Of a stretch of 64,000 nt of DNA, positions 9,369 through 20,030 are shown piece after piece. The notes under the pieces are model-generated. The model worked only from the letters and a program-made list of their open reading frames with translations. It did not search any database and was not told the origin of the DNA. Position 1 is the stretch's first letter. Every line of letters starts with the position of its first letter. Location of the stretch: contig CM059192.1 of the NCBI GenBank assembly GCA_030323885.1, forward strand, positions 2,757,274-2,821,273, in the 5' to 3' direction. This stretch comes from Branchipolynoe longqiensis (Eukaryota; Annelida; Polychaeta; Phyllodocida; Polynoidae). The translations under genes and the position numbers were made by a program.

Positions 9369-10637
9369 TATGCGCGCGCGCCTTGGCTGCAGGACCAAGG
9401 CACACTGCCATTGAGTTTGCCGATCCGCACAGTGCAAAACGTAATTTTTATTCAAAATTAATAGAAATGCAGAGGACTAAGCATATCAATTTAATATAAT
9501 CTGTTTGTCAAACATTTGATTTGTTTGTGTACCAGGCGGTTTGTTTCTAAAGCCCCGTTCACACAGCACAACTTTAGGCCGAACTAGATACGGCGAACTA
9601 GATGAGGCGAACTAGTGTCGTGTCCACACATGGAGCGATATAAGGCGGAAATCGATATCTGCGCATGAGCAAGAACCCCCATCTGTATCTGGCGAGCACT
9701 GCTATTTGTTTAGTTTTCACTAGTCGATTCGATGCTGATGTAGCTGCTACGTTAATATCGCTTGGAATTTAAGGTTAATTTAATTAAATTTCATTATTTG
9801 AGGATATAATTCTGTTAAATATGATCGCATTCAATAGATTTCGGCCTAATCAGGCCCTAACACTGCCGGGCACTAGCAATAGTTACACCTGAGCCTGTAT
9901 CTGGCAAGCACTGCTATTTTACACTATCACCGCCCAGGAACCAGCTAAATCGCTTCATCTATACTACCTCGCGAGGTGGTTTACTTGCAGTGAACTAGAT
10001 GAAGCGATTCACACATAAATCGCTTTAGCGTAGCGTCTACACGGCAAATGTGAGTCGAACTATACAAGTCGATTTAAATGAATCGTTTTAACTCGCCAGT
10101 GTGAACGGGGCTTAAGTTGTGCAGTTTTAGAGATATTTCACCTTTTCTGTATGAAGATTGCTCACTGCCATTGACAATGCATTGAGTTTGCCGGTACGCG
10201 CAGTGTAAAACGTCAGTTTTATTCAAAATTAATAGAAATGCGGAAGATTAAGCATATCACTTTAATATAATCTGTTCGTTAAATATTTGATCTGTTTGTG
10301 TGCCAAGCGGTTTGTTTCTAAGTTGTATGATTTTAGAGATATTTCACTTTTTCTGTACAAAGATTGCTCACGGCCATTGACAATTCATTGAGTTTGCCGG
10401 TACGCACAGTGCAAAACGTCAGTTTTTATTCAAAATTAATAGAAATACAGAAGATTAAGCATATACCTTTAATATAATCTGGTTGTTAAACATTTGATCT
10501 GTTTGTTTACCAAACAGTTTATTTCTAAGTTGTGTGGTTTTAGAGATATTTAACTTTTTCTGTATGAAGATTGCTCACTGCCATTAAGTTTGCAGTGTCA
10601 CTGGATGTCGTCCTGCAGCAAAGCTGTGCGCGCACTG
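9369..10637. mobile_element. TIR element with internal ~190-bp tandem repeats, copy 2
   Basis: Imperfect inverted ends (GCGCGCGCCTTGGCTGCAGGAC at left; GTCCTGCAGCAAAGCTG at right) enclose about three monomers with CATTGAGTTTGCCGGTACGC, CAAAATTAATAGAAAT and GTTTGTTTCTAAGTTGT. The first monomer is split by a Harbinger-type MITE at 9551-10112. No coding capacity. Confidence 0.65.
9551..10112. mobile_element. Harbinger-type MITE, TAA target duplication
   Basis: The terminal inverted repeat is AGCCCCGTTCACAC at the left and GTGTGAACGGGGCT at the right, flanked by TAA on both sides (9548-9550, 10113-10115). Removing the element restores the satellite monomer TTTGTTTCTAAGTTGT. The TWA duplication is the PIF/Harbinger hallmark. 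No transposase; 562 bp. It has internal near-palindromic GAACTAGAT and AAATCGCTT repeats. Confidence 0.85.
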
Positions 10638-10672
10638 ACCTAAATACCTATGCTGACGTCTTATGAAATAGG

Positions 10673-10776
10673 TCTATGGTCACCATGAGTGTGCTCTGTC
10701 ACAAGTCGGTAGGCATCCTGATATGACCTTAGATGTTGCTAGAACGTAAAACTCCAACAACCAACCAACCAACCAA
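10673..10776 (+). mobile_element. SINE-1 3' fragment
   Basis: Only the tail half is present: GGTCACCATGAGTGTGC through GTAAAACTCCAACAACCAACC, ending in a (CCAA)n run. Confidence 0.8.
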
Positions 10777-10779
10777 CTT

Positions 10780-11300
10780 CGTTGCTTAGGTCATATGTAA
10801 TTAATTTTGCTTGGTCATTGCTGTAATGTACACGTCTTAACATTTACTCGATCCAGCATATTACTAGTTCTGAACTGAGCGTAAACCATGAATGGTTTAC
10901 ACTGTTCTACAACTTCTATGATTTTCAACAGGTTAATTTATGTGTGTGTACTGTGTATGGAAATTATGAATAAAAAAATATGTCAAATATGTATATAAAA
11001 AATACCACAACAAAACAATCTAGGTGTATATATCCAATTAATAATAGATAAGTCCAGTAGATAAACATAGAATATAATACGGAATGAAAGGTTCTGATTA
11101 ATTATGTGATGTATAACGTATTATGCGAGAATAAAGATTCACAAGGTAATATTACTTATTATTATTATTGTTATCCTCCATAAGATACAACACTCTACCG
11201 GTGGCGCCATCTCACACACCTTGTCTCCCCCCGGATGTTGACCAGTGTCAGTCGCACTATAATGCTTATAGTATAATCATTATACAAGTATAATTAATGG
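10780..11300. other. AT-rich DNA, no gene seen
   Basis: It holds an (ATT)n stretch near 11158-11170 and a GGTGGCGCCAT sequence at 11200. No coding frame. Confidence 0.5.
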
Positions 11301-11305
11301 GAACG

Positions 11306-11368
11306 TGCAATACACACATATATATGTGATGTATAAGTTATACATCATATTTCTGTGTGTGTATTGCA
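11306..11368. repeat. 63-bp hairpin
   Basis: The arms TGCAATACACACA (11306-11318) and TGTGTGTATTGCA (11356-11368) are exact complements, and the centre GATGTATAAGTTATACATC is itself a palindrome. It could be a small foldback or MITE remnant. Confidence 0.7.
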
Positions 11369-11494
11369 TGTATTACAACTGTGTCAAGATTAGTTATTGA
11401 CACTGTGGCGCCACCTATGTGAGGAAATTGCATTCCCAACGCTTGCAAAAACCCGCACCATCAAAGGGACACCTTTAAGTTGACAACTCTCCGG

Positions 11495-11658
11495 GTTGCC
11501 ATGGGAACTAAGGACTTTCTCATAGCCATCAAATGGTTGCCATAGCAACCAGTTGTCATAACAGCCACCCCAGACGGTGATAATGGCGTGAGGTCTGGAA
11601 TCGCACCTGAGGAGTCGCTCATGTGAAACCTGCCAGTCTCTCAGCGGAAACTTCCGGT
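11495..11658. promoter_or_regulatory. X-box (RFX-type) pair and ETS-like site
   Basis: GTTGCCATGGGAAC (11495-11508) and GTTGCCATAGCAAC (11536-11549) match the RFX X-box consensus with one and no clear mismatches; a weaker third copy, GTTGTCATAACAGC, follows at 11553. An ETS-like ACTTCCGGT lies at 11650-11658. The cluster looks like a promoter of RFX type, but no confident exon is visible downstream, where a SINE-4 has inserted. Confidence 0.4.
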
Positions 11659-11705
11659 GTGCGGAGACGGGATGCATCAAGTCACGTGGTGTCTGGTATG
11701 GAAGC

Positions 11706-12092
11706 AAAAAAAAAAAGTAAAGCTTGTTTTATTTAATGACACCTCTAGAGCACATTGATTTTCATCATCGGCTATTGGATGTTAAGCATATGGTCATTCT
11801 GACATATTTCTTTGGAGGAAACCCTCTTCTGCAACATAGGCTACTCTTTCCGATAAGCAGCAAGTGGTCTTTTATATGCACTTTCCACCAGACAGGGCAG
11901 CACATACCACAGCCTTTGATGAACCAGTTGTGGACCACTGGTCGAAACAGAAAATAGGTCAAACTGCACATGGGTCCACTGAGCAGGATCAATAGGATGA
12001 TCTACACCTATACAGGTGTACACTCTACCGCCTGAGATAAGTCCTGCTCCCAGGTATGGAAACAGGTACCAGGTCAGTGCATGGCTACATGC
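11706..12092 (-). mobile_element. SINE-4 copy with perfect 18-bp target duplication
   Basis: The insertion is bounded by GGTGTCTGGTATGGAAGC at 11688-11705 and 12093-12110. An A-run lies at the left edge. The body contains the recalled molluscan SINE landmarks (CTTTTATATGCACTTTCCACCAGACAGG, split here by position; CACATACCACAGCCTTTGA). The perfect duplication indicates a fairly recent insertion. Confidence 0.85.
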
Positions 12093-12371
12093 GGTGTCTG
12101 GTATGGAAGCGACAAACCAGCTGAATACCTGCGCAAACTCCAAGACTGGCACACCTAAAGCCGCCTCCTCTTAGTCAACTAAAAGAACATTCTTTTTTAG
12201 TCTGAAGAGGCAAACTATCTGGCTGGCGAGGTCATGCAGTGACCTCCGAGCCATGTACAGCTGGTTACCAGCCTGCTGGCCGGCGACCAGGGGGGAAAGT
12301 AGACATGGATGGTGAAGTTTATGTAAAGAAGTACAAATAGGACAGGTCCAAGGTCGAACACCCCACCAAGG

Positions 12372-13035
12372 TTGACTGATTGGTGGGTTTTTTATGCCGT
12401 GTCGGTAGCATAGGGCATATTCACGGCGAGAACTGTTTACAAAAACAAATTCAAACCCTTGCTTTTACATGTAAAAACTTACAATCAATTATGTGTCAAT
12501 AGACGCTCATGAATTAAAAAAACTCACAATCATATAATATGTGGTCAAGGTAAAAAGAAATATAGATGATTCATTGATGGAATTTGTTTAATAAACTATA
12601 TGAGGTGGTACAAACCAACTGTCTTCAAAAAGGCTAAACTGTTTTCTTGTTTTAATTGAGTAAAAAGGCCATGCAAGCTGTTTGCAGCAGACTCTTTTAT
12701 TTGTCTTTGACCCACAGTGTAAATGGTTAGTTGGGAACTAAAGCTACTTCGCATATCAATAAAGCTTTCATGATATGAAAGTGGGTGCGTTTGGGATTTC
12801 TTCGACATGGCCAGCCAGAGGATGATGTTTGGTTTCCTCAGCTACCAGGGAGGAACATCTGAATATTGTGAGGGTGCTATATTATGTGGATTTGTGGCCA
12901 GAGCCTCTAATTGGGTCTTCATTCTGAGGCCTAGTGGTTTTATATATGTTGGCATTGCCTCATAGAAGTGTTTGTATGGTAGCATACAAATGTACTTATA
13001 TGCAGGGTTTAAAATATTTCCTTTTAATTTTTTTA
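12372..13035 (-). pseudogene. RNase H LINE, internally deleted copy
   Basis: This is the same family as 48978-50340. From right to left it encodes a linker with LNPAYKYIC and IKPLGLRMKTQLEAL, then LTIYTVG where the other copy has the RNase H motif YTDG (the first catalytic Asp is changed to Val). It then jumps to the C-terminal LFTQLKQEN. About 575 bp holding the rest of RNase H are missing. The 3' end carries GATTGGTGGGTTTTTTATGCCGTGTCGG in plus orientation. A dead 5'-truncated LINE; the right edge is approximate. Confidence 0.75.
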
Positions 13036-13144
13036 CATATTGCATAGATAGTTTGATCCTTCTACTTTTAAGGGATGGCTCTCAGCCTTCAACATAAAAG
13101 CTCTGGATGGGCGAGGTTCTAAACGCCACCCACCTCCCCCCCCA

Positions 13145-13270
13145 GCAAGGTGTTTGACCTTCAGTGTGTAAAGGAGTACAAGGTCAAATACCGTCAGCAA
13201 AGAGTTTGACCTCGAGTATGTAAAGTGTTTGACCTCGAGTATGTAAAGGAGGATCAGGGTCAAACACCGC
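13145..13270. repeat. short TGACCT/AGGTCA-bearing repeat cluster
   Basis: The word TTTGACCT occurs at about 13154, 13209 and 13229, and GGTCAAA at about 13181 and 13257, with CGAGTATGTAAAG directly duplicated. AGGTCA is a nuclear-receptor half-site, but a small local repeat explains the cluster as well. Confidence 0.4.
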
Positions 13271-13311
13271 CAGCACACTCTGGAAAACAACTCAGGCCAG
13301 TTTACAATGAC

Positions 13312-13556
13312 TTAAAAATTGATACTTATCGCTTCCTGGCCTGGCACTCAGCATTAATAGGATAGGGAAAGAACTGGTTAACTCAGTGTCAGGATAATGT
13401 GACTGAGTGGAATATCATATCATGGTCCCAGTGGCCTGATTTCCCAGTGGGGCAGCTCTATAATGTCACCATGAGCGCGCACTGTCACAAATCGGTACCC
13501 GCGCTGATATGACCATAGATGTTGCCAAGACGTAAAACTCCAACAACCAACCAATG
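13312..13556 (+). mobile_element. SINE-1 copy lacking the head
   Basis: It begins in the body (AAAATTGATACTTATCGCTTCCTGG) and runs to the tail GTAAAACTCCAACAACCAACC. The tRNA-like head is absent. Confidence 0.85.
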
Positions 13557-13592
13557 ACTAGTTTACGCATCAGGATTTAATTTACCACTGAG

Positions 13593-16525
13593 TGTTGTGG
13601 GTCTGGATGTGGGTGAGTTGTGGATGTGGGTGTGGTCTGGGTGTGTGTGTGTTGCGTGTGTGGGTGGAGTGTGGGTGTAGGTGGGGTGTGGGTGGGGTGT
13701 GGGTGGGTGTCGCTGTGGCTGTGGGTGTGGCTATGGTTGGGGTATGGGTGTGGTGTGGGTGTGTTGTGTGTGTGGGTGGGGTGTGGTGTGGGAGCTGTGG
13801 GCTGTGGTTTTTTATGGTGGGGGGGGTGTTGGTGGGGTGTGTGTATAGGTATCGTATAGATTATAGGTGTGGGTGTAGTGTGGGTGTGGTGTGGATGTGG
13901 TGTGTGTGGGTGTGGTGTGGGTGTGGTGTGGGTGTTGGTGGGATGTGTGTATGGGTGTCGTATTGAGTATGGGTGTGGGTGTACTGTGGGTGTGGGGTGT
14001 GTGTGTGTGGGTGTGTGTGGGTGTGTCGATGTGGATGTGGCCTGGGGTGGGTGCAGTGTGGGTGTATGTGGGGTGGCGTGGTGTGGGTGTGTGTGGGATG
14101 TGTGTTGGTGTGGTGTAGTGTGTGTGTTGTTGATGTGTTTGCTGTGGGGTGTGGGGTGGGTGTGGGGGTTGGGGTGGGCAATGGTTGTGGGTGCTGTATG
14201 GTTTGTGGTGTGGGTGGGGGGTGGGTGTGGGAGGGAGATTGGTGTGGGCGTGTGGCGCTGGGGGTGGGCGTGGGGCTGGGTGTGGCGTGGGATGTGTGTG
14301 GGGTGTGGGTGTGCGTGTTGGGGTTTGGGTTGGTGGGGTGGGTGTGTGGTAGGTGTGGTGTGGGATGTATTGTGGGGTTGGTGTGGGGTGGGTGGGCGTG
14401 GTTGTGGTTTGGTGGTGTGTGCGGGTGTGTGGTGTGGGTGTGGGAGTTGGTGTGGTGAGGGGGTGCATGTGGTGTGGGTAGGGCGTGGGTGGGGGGTTAT
14501 TTTGTTGGGGGGGGTGTGTGTGGGTGTGGGTTGGGGGGTGTGTGTGTGTGTGGTGTGTGTGGTGTGGTGTGGTGTGGTGTGGGTGTGGTGTGGGGTGTGA
14601 ATGGTTGTGGGGTGTGGTGTGTGTGTGTGAGTTGGGTGTGGGGTTGTGTGTGGGTGTGGGGTGTGGGGTGGCGGTGGGGTGGTGTGGGTGTGGTGTGGGT
14701 GTTGGCTAGGGTTGTGGGGGTGGGGGGTGGGGTGTGGGGTGGGTGTGGTGTGGGTGTGGGTGATAGGTGTGGGTGTTGTGGGTGGGGTGGCGTGGGGGTG
14801 TTGTAGTGTGGTGGGTGTGGGGCTGGTGGTTGTGCGTGGGTGTGGGGGTGGATGTGGGTTGGGTGTGGGGTGTGTGGAGTGGGTGTGAGAGGGTGTGGGG
14901 TGGGGCATGTGTCTGGGTGTTGGGGTGGGGTGTGTGTGGGGTGGGTGGGGTGTTGGTGGTGGGTGTGGGTGGGTGTGGGGGGGGGGGGGGTGAATGTGGG
15001 TGTGGGGTGTGTGTGGGGTGTTATGTGGGGTGGGTGGTGGGGTGGTATGGGTGGCGTGTGGGGGTGGCGTTGAGTGTGGTGTGTGGTCCTGGGGGTGGGA
15101 GGGCGTGGGTGTGGGAATGAGTGTGGTGTGGGGATGTGGGGTGGGGTTGGGGGTTTTAGGTGGGGGTGGCGAGTTGGGTGGGATTGTGTGGGTGTGGTTT
15201 GGGGTGTGCGGTGTGTGTGCGCGGGGGGTGGGTGCGGGGTGTGGGGGGGTGGTTTGGGGTGGGTGTGGTGTGGGTGGGTGTGGTTGTTGGGCTGTTGGGT
15301 GGGGGTGTTGTGGGGGTGGGGTGTGTGGGTTGTTGGGGGTGGTGTGGGTGTGTGCGTGGGGGGTGGTGTGGGGTGTGTGTGTGGGGCATGTGTGGTGTGG
15401 GTGGGGTGGGGTTGGGTTGTGGGTGTTGGGTGGGTGTGTGGTAGGTGTGGTGTGGGGTGTCTGTGGGGTTGGTGTGGGATCGGATGGGCGTGGTTGTGTT
15501 GTGGTGTGTGTGGAGGGGGGTGGTGTGGGTGTGGTGTGGGTGTGTGTGTGTGGTTATTAGGGTGGGTGTGTGTTGGGTGTGTGTGGGGGTGGGAGTGGTG
15601 TGTGGTGGGGGTGTTGTGGGAGTGTGTGGCTGTGGTGTGGGCTTGTGGTGTAGGGGGTGTGCTGTGGTGTGGGGTGTGGGGGGAGTGGGTTGTGGTTGTA
15701 GGGATGTGTGGTGGTGTGGGGGTGGTCTGTGGTGTGGGGTTGGGGGTGGTGTGGGGTGGGTGTGGGGTGGGTGAGGGGGGCTGTGGTGTGGTGTGGGTGG
15801 GGTGTGGGTGTGATGTGTGGGTGGTGTGGGGTGGGTAGTGTGTGTGCGTTGGTGGGTGTGTGTTGGGGGTGGGGGTGTGGGGGGTGGTGTGGGGTGGGTG
15901 TGGGGTGGGCATTGTGTGTGGGGGGGTGGTGTGTGTGTGGGGTGGGGTGGGTTTGGGTAAGGTGTATGTGTGTGTGGGGTGTGGTGCGGTGTGTGTGGGG
16001 GTGGGGGGGTGGTGTGGTATGGGGTATGTGTGGGGTGTGGTTGTGAGTGTGGTTTGTGGGGGGTCGGGGATGGTGTGCCGTGTGGGGTGGGTGTGGGGTG
16101 GAGTGCGGTGTTTTGGGGGTTGCAGTGTGGTGGGGTGGGGTGGTGTTGGGTGGGGGGGGCTGGGGGGTGTGTGTTTGGGTGGGTGGGTGTGGTGTGTTGT
16201 GGTGTGGGTTGGGTGGGGGTGGGGGGTGTGTGTGGTGTGGGTATGGGGGTGTGTGTGGGTGTGGGGTGGGTGTGTGGTGGGTGTGGGTGTGGGGTGGAGT
16301 GGGTGTGGGCTGTGTGTGTGGTGTTTGTGGGGTGGGGTGGTGTGGGTGTGGGATGTGTGTGGGGTGTGTGTGGGGTGGGTGTGGTGTGGGTGCGGGAGGG
16401 TGTGGTGTGTGTGTGGGGTGGGCGTGGGGTGTGTGTGGTGTGGGGTACGTGGGGTGTGTGTGGGGCTGTGCGTGTGTGTGCGGGTGGGGTGGGGCGGGGT
16501 GGATGTGGGGTGAGTGTGGGTGCCC
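13593..16525 (+). repeat. 2.9-kb GT-rich compound array
   Basis: Irregular repetition of GTGTGGGTGTGG and GGGTGTGGGGTG words with very few A or C on the plus strand. Many runs of three or more G separated by TGT fit potential G-quadruplexes. Long open frames occur on both strands in several frames at once (Cys/Val/Gly/Trp-rich or His/Pro/Thr-rich); this is composition, not coding. Confidence 0.9.
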
Positions 16526-16529
16526 TGTT

Positions 16530-17010
16530 GCTGCCGGACGTCCTGCCCAACTGACATCTACCGTGTGTGGTGCGCCCAGTCCCACCCTGCCGCTGGGAGG
16601 AGCCTCCTCCACCCCACATCTGACACCATGTAAAGTTGTGATGAAGAACCGACTACACACGTTGACGTCTATTTGCATAAATACTTTATTGCGGTGCCTC
16701 CCAGTCTGCGCTGGTTGCCCGCTCGCTCGTCCCGGCCCGCTGGCTGCCGGCGTGTCCTGACTTAGTACATACATAACACCCCTGGCTGAAATCTCCATGC
16801 AGAACACATGGTGCTCTTTTGTTGATTTGTAACCAACCTGCGCTTGGAGACGTCGCCGAGTCTCGATACACACATATCTCTGAGATATTACACACACACA
16901 TATCTCGATACACACACATATATATATCTCTGAAGCTTCCAGACGTTTATACAACCAAGCGTCTGTCCCCTAACCAGCCAGAGATACTGGGTTGTTTGTA
17001 AACTTACGAC
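16530..17010. other. unclassified sequence right of GT array
   Basis: GC-richer sequence with CACACATATCTC tandem words at 16869-16930. A reading frame crosses from the GT array into this part but has no recognised domain. Confidence 0.4.
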
Positions 17011-17018
17011 TGTTACTG

Positions 17019-17560
17019 TGTAAAATTTCCCGATATTTAAGACATTGGTTATGGTGTGAATATCTATAATAAATTACAAATGGTCTATATAATGGTAAAT
17101 GGTATGTAAAACCAAAGGCATATATGATTGTGCTGTGGTGTTTGGTGCTCATTTACTGAGTAAGATATGAGATTGTTGGATTATAATAGATTAGTGTTCA
17201 GAGGGGGACACTTTTGAAAATGTGACAGAGTCTTTGGAGTTCTGTACACAGACACCTCCCCCAAGTGTTAATTTATGGAATCATGCACACCCCAGACACA
17301 ACGGGCACTGTATACCTAAACAACCATGCCTTGGTTACAAGGCTTCTATGAAATATCATTGGTTGATGTAAGAATGCTGTTGCTGATTTGGAGAGTTTGA
17401 TTACGTGTTGCCACCATCTTGATTTCCTGAAGCTAAAATGTTAATAAAGAAGTGAGTCTAGATCTCCTACTTTCACTCTATTTCTGCTTTCCTTCCTTGC
17501 CTGTAGTGATTTCCTCTTAGCCTAGCTACACAACTAAAACTGCCAGCCGAGGACTTTACA
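17019..17560 (+). mobile_element. solo LTR, family 1, diverged copy
   Basis: It starts TGTAAAATTTCCCGAT and ends GGACTTTACA, flanked by ACTG on both sides (17015-17018, 17561-17564). It shares AATGGTAAATGGT, GAGTCTAGATCTCCTAC and CAGCCG-GACTTTACA with the 6.8- and 54.3-kb copies. The greater divergence suggests an older insertion. Confidence 0.8.
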
Positions 17561-17564
17561 ACTG

Positions 17565-17870
17565 CTTGCAGAACTGCAACAATATAGAGAGGCTCCGATA
17601 AATTGGCCCAATCTTTGGTTGAAGAATAATCTTCTGGTGGGATGGTTGTAGAAGCTGGGGGCTTGTCTTTACAATGTATTAAATGACGAGTCGCTAGGAC
17701 AAGTCCAGAATCTCGGTCGGCGGTCGCACAGCACTTGTATCCAGCCAGACCAGTAGCAAGGGTTTCCGAGGGAAAGGGCGGGTAAAGATGTGGTCCAGCA
17801 GTATTCCAGCAACGAGAAACAAAGTGAGAGAAACTTACAGTAAGGGCTCCACCCAAGCAGACAACTCCCC
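17565..17870 (-). CDS. possible minus-strand exon, unrecognised
   Basis: A minus-strand frame of about 100 codons (including PFPSETLATGLAGYKCCAT) has ordinary, non-repetitive composition, unlike nearby frames. Near its 5' side (plus 17838-17850) the minus strand reads CTTACTGTAAGTTTC, a good splice-donor-like sequence, which would place a donor inside the frame and argues against a simple continuous exon. I recognise no family. It may be a remnant of an element body next to the LTR. Confidence 0.2.
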
Positions 17871-17879
17871 TGGTCAGGG

Positions 17880-18760
17880 GGAGAAGTATACCTGGGAGAA
17901 ATAAAAAGGGTAGTCTAGGAAAGGAAATGAGAATGTTGAGTCAAAGGGGAGTGTCTATTTGCTCTATGGCAACCATCAGCGAGCCAAAGACATGGAAAGA
18001 GGTAAGAGTAGAAAGTGAAATGCTGGCGGCGGCTCCCCCTCCTGGAACTTCTTTTCAATAAAAAATACCCATTTTTTTTTTTTTTTTTTTTTTTAATCAA
18101 GGAGGAGCATGGCCAGCAGAGAGGAGACAGAGAAAGGTGTGGACAAAGTGCGGTCAGGATAGCAAGTGTCTGATAACCCGCCAATCCCAAGTCACCTCAT
18201 ATAGGGGGGTATGCTAGCCTCTCACAGTAGATGGCATCCCAGTCGTGGCACTGCCCCGACGGCTATTATGCCACCAGTAGACTGCCACCACCTGATGCAA
18301 TCTTACTGCGACGGTCGATGGCGTAGTCTCCACATGGTACTGGAGCTCATGTACGGACGACTACACTCCCAGTAAGACTTAGTCCAAATGACACATTTTG
18401 TACATGCATTCAAATTAATGATAAAATCACAAATATTTTGCACAAGGATTGGCTTAATGGCTGTAGCAATGGCCTCAGTGACTGCGGTTTAAATTGAATG
18501 ATCCTGACATCTTTACACAAGGTTCAATGATTCAATTTATAATTAATAAGTGCGCAATTTTTTTAATTTATTTCTTAAAGCTTTGGTTCAAAATTAACAA
18601 GATTGCATCCCTTCCGTCATTTCCAATGGAATTAGTTTAGCTTGATTTAAAGGGGCATGCAATGCTTTCAACATTTTGCATTAGTTTTTTTTAAAGATAC
18701 AGTTATGGACTAAGGTGGTCAGTTCTGTGCTTACATTATTGTAATGAGGCTGGCGAAAAT
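17880..18760. other. no gene recognised
   Basis: It holds a T-tract of over 20 bases (18070-18094) and AT-rich DNA. The minus strand at about 17905-17920 has a pyrimidine tract ending CAG, an acceptor-like sequence, but no supported exon. Confidence 0.4.
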
Positions 18761-18767
18761 GTAAAAT

Positions 18768-18915
18768 ATTGCACCAAGAGCAGGATTTGGACCCAAACCT
18801 CTTGCATTCCAGGGCTAGCATGCACACTGTACCACCTAGGCTCCCTGATGTCACCACCCTATGCACACTCACCTGTGTATGTGGCTCCTTGCCTGAGATG
18901 TTACTATATCCACCC
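18768..18915 (-). mobile_element. SINE-2 copy
   Basis: An inverted B-box-like GATTTGGACCCAAACCTC and A box (CTGTACCACCTAGG) are followed by a single 105-bp-type unit (GGCTCCCTGATGTCACCACC...GCTCCTTGCCTGAGATG). This is the unexpanded arrangement that explains the array at 2.9-4.3 kb. Confidence 0.7.
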
Positions 18916-18940
18916 CACCACACCGCCTACGTCGCCACCT

Positions 18941-19795
18941 CAAAATCCATCAATCAATTGACTGATCAATCAATGAATTAATCAATCGACCGATCAACAT
19001 CAAACAAGCAAACAAGTAAACGAGCAAACAATCAAGAAATCAAGCAATCAATTAATCAAATAAGCAATCGATAAATCAAGAAGTCAATCAAACAATCAAA
19101 CAACCAAACAGTCAAGCAGTCAAGTGGTCAAACAGGCAAAAATGCAAACAGTCAAATAGTCAAACAGTCTGTCAGTCTGTCAGTCTAGCAGTCTAATAGT
19201 CCAACAGTAGTCCAACAGCCCAACAGTCAAACAGTCTGAAGGTCTAACAGCCTAGCACTAACAGCCCAGCAGTCTCACAACCCAACAGTCAAACAATCTA
19301 ACAGTCTAACAGCCCAACAGTCTAACAGCCCAACACTCTAAGTCTAACAGTCAAACAGCCCAACACTCAAACAATCTAACAGCCCAACAGTCTAACAGCC
19401 AAACAGTCTAAGTCTAACAGCCCAACAGTCAAACAATCTAACAGTCTAACAGCCCAACAGTCTAACAGCCAAACCATCTAAGTATAACAGTCAAACAGCC
19501 CAACATTCAAACAATCTAACAGTCTAACAGCCCAACAGTCTAACAGCCAAACAATCTAAGTCTAACAGTCAAACATCCCAGCACTCAAACAATCTAACAG
19601 TTTAACAGCCCAACAGTCTAACAGCCAAACAATCTAAGTCTAACAGTCAAAGAGTCTAACAGCCCAACAGTCAAAGCCAAACAGTATGTCAGTCTCACAG
19701 TCTAACAGCCCAACAGTCTAACAGCCCAACAGTCAAACAATCAAACAATCATCACAATAGCAAATCAACCAACCAATAAACTAAATCAACCAATC
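18941..19795 (+). repeat. low-complexity CAGTCTAACAGCCCAA array
   Basis: It starts as (CAAT)n/(CAAA)n-like words and becomes a loose 10-bp repeat of CAACAGTCTAACAGCC. Composition is depleted of G on the plus strand. Confidence 0.85.
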
Positions 19796-19839
19796 GAACC
19801 TCTGTAGAGGTGATAGAAGCGTTGCTCGACTCGCCGGTC

Positions 19840-20030
19840 GGTAGTTTTATTTTAGCGGGAGTCTGCGCAGCCTCGTTCTCATCGCCCGGCCGCCATCTTT
19901 GATGCCGGCCTGACGTATGTGCACCACATTCCACACATCAACAAGCCGGCTCATCACCACACGGCTGCGCACTGAGCGCGCCAACCGGAAGTGGCCGCCA
20001 AATGTCGTCTGCCCGACACAGAACTAGAGC
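19840..20030. promoter_or_regulatory. CpG-rich segment with YY1-, ETS-like sites
   Basis: GCCGCCATCTTT (near 19889-19900) matches the YY1 core, CCGGAAGT (19985-19992) an ETS core, and AATGTCGTCTGC (20001-20012) is the recurrent 12-mer. The combination resembles a TATA-less promoter of a broadly expressed gene in either direction, but no first exon could be read. Confidence 0.3.

Noticed and set aside
13577..16954. Very long frames on both strands (up to ~690 codons)
   Set aside because: GT/CA-rich low-complexity DNA lacks A+T-rich stop codons in several frames at once; products are only Val/Cys/Gly/Trp or His/Pro/Thr.
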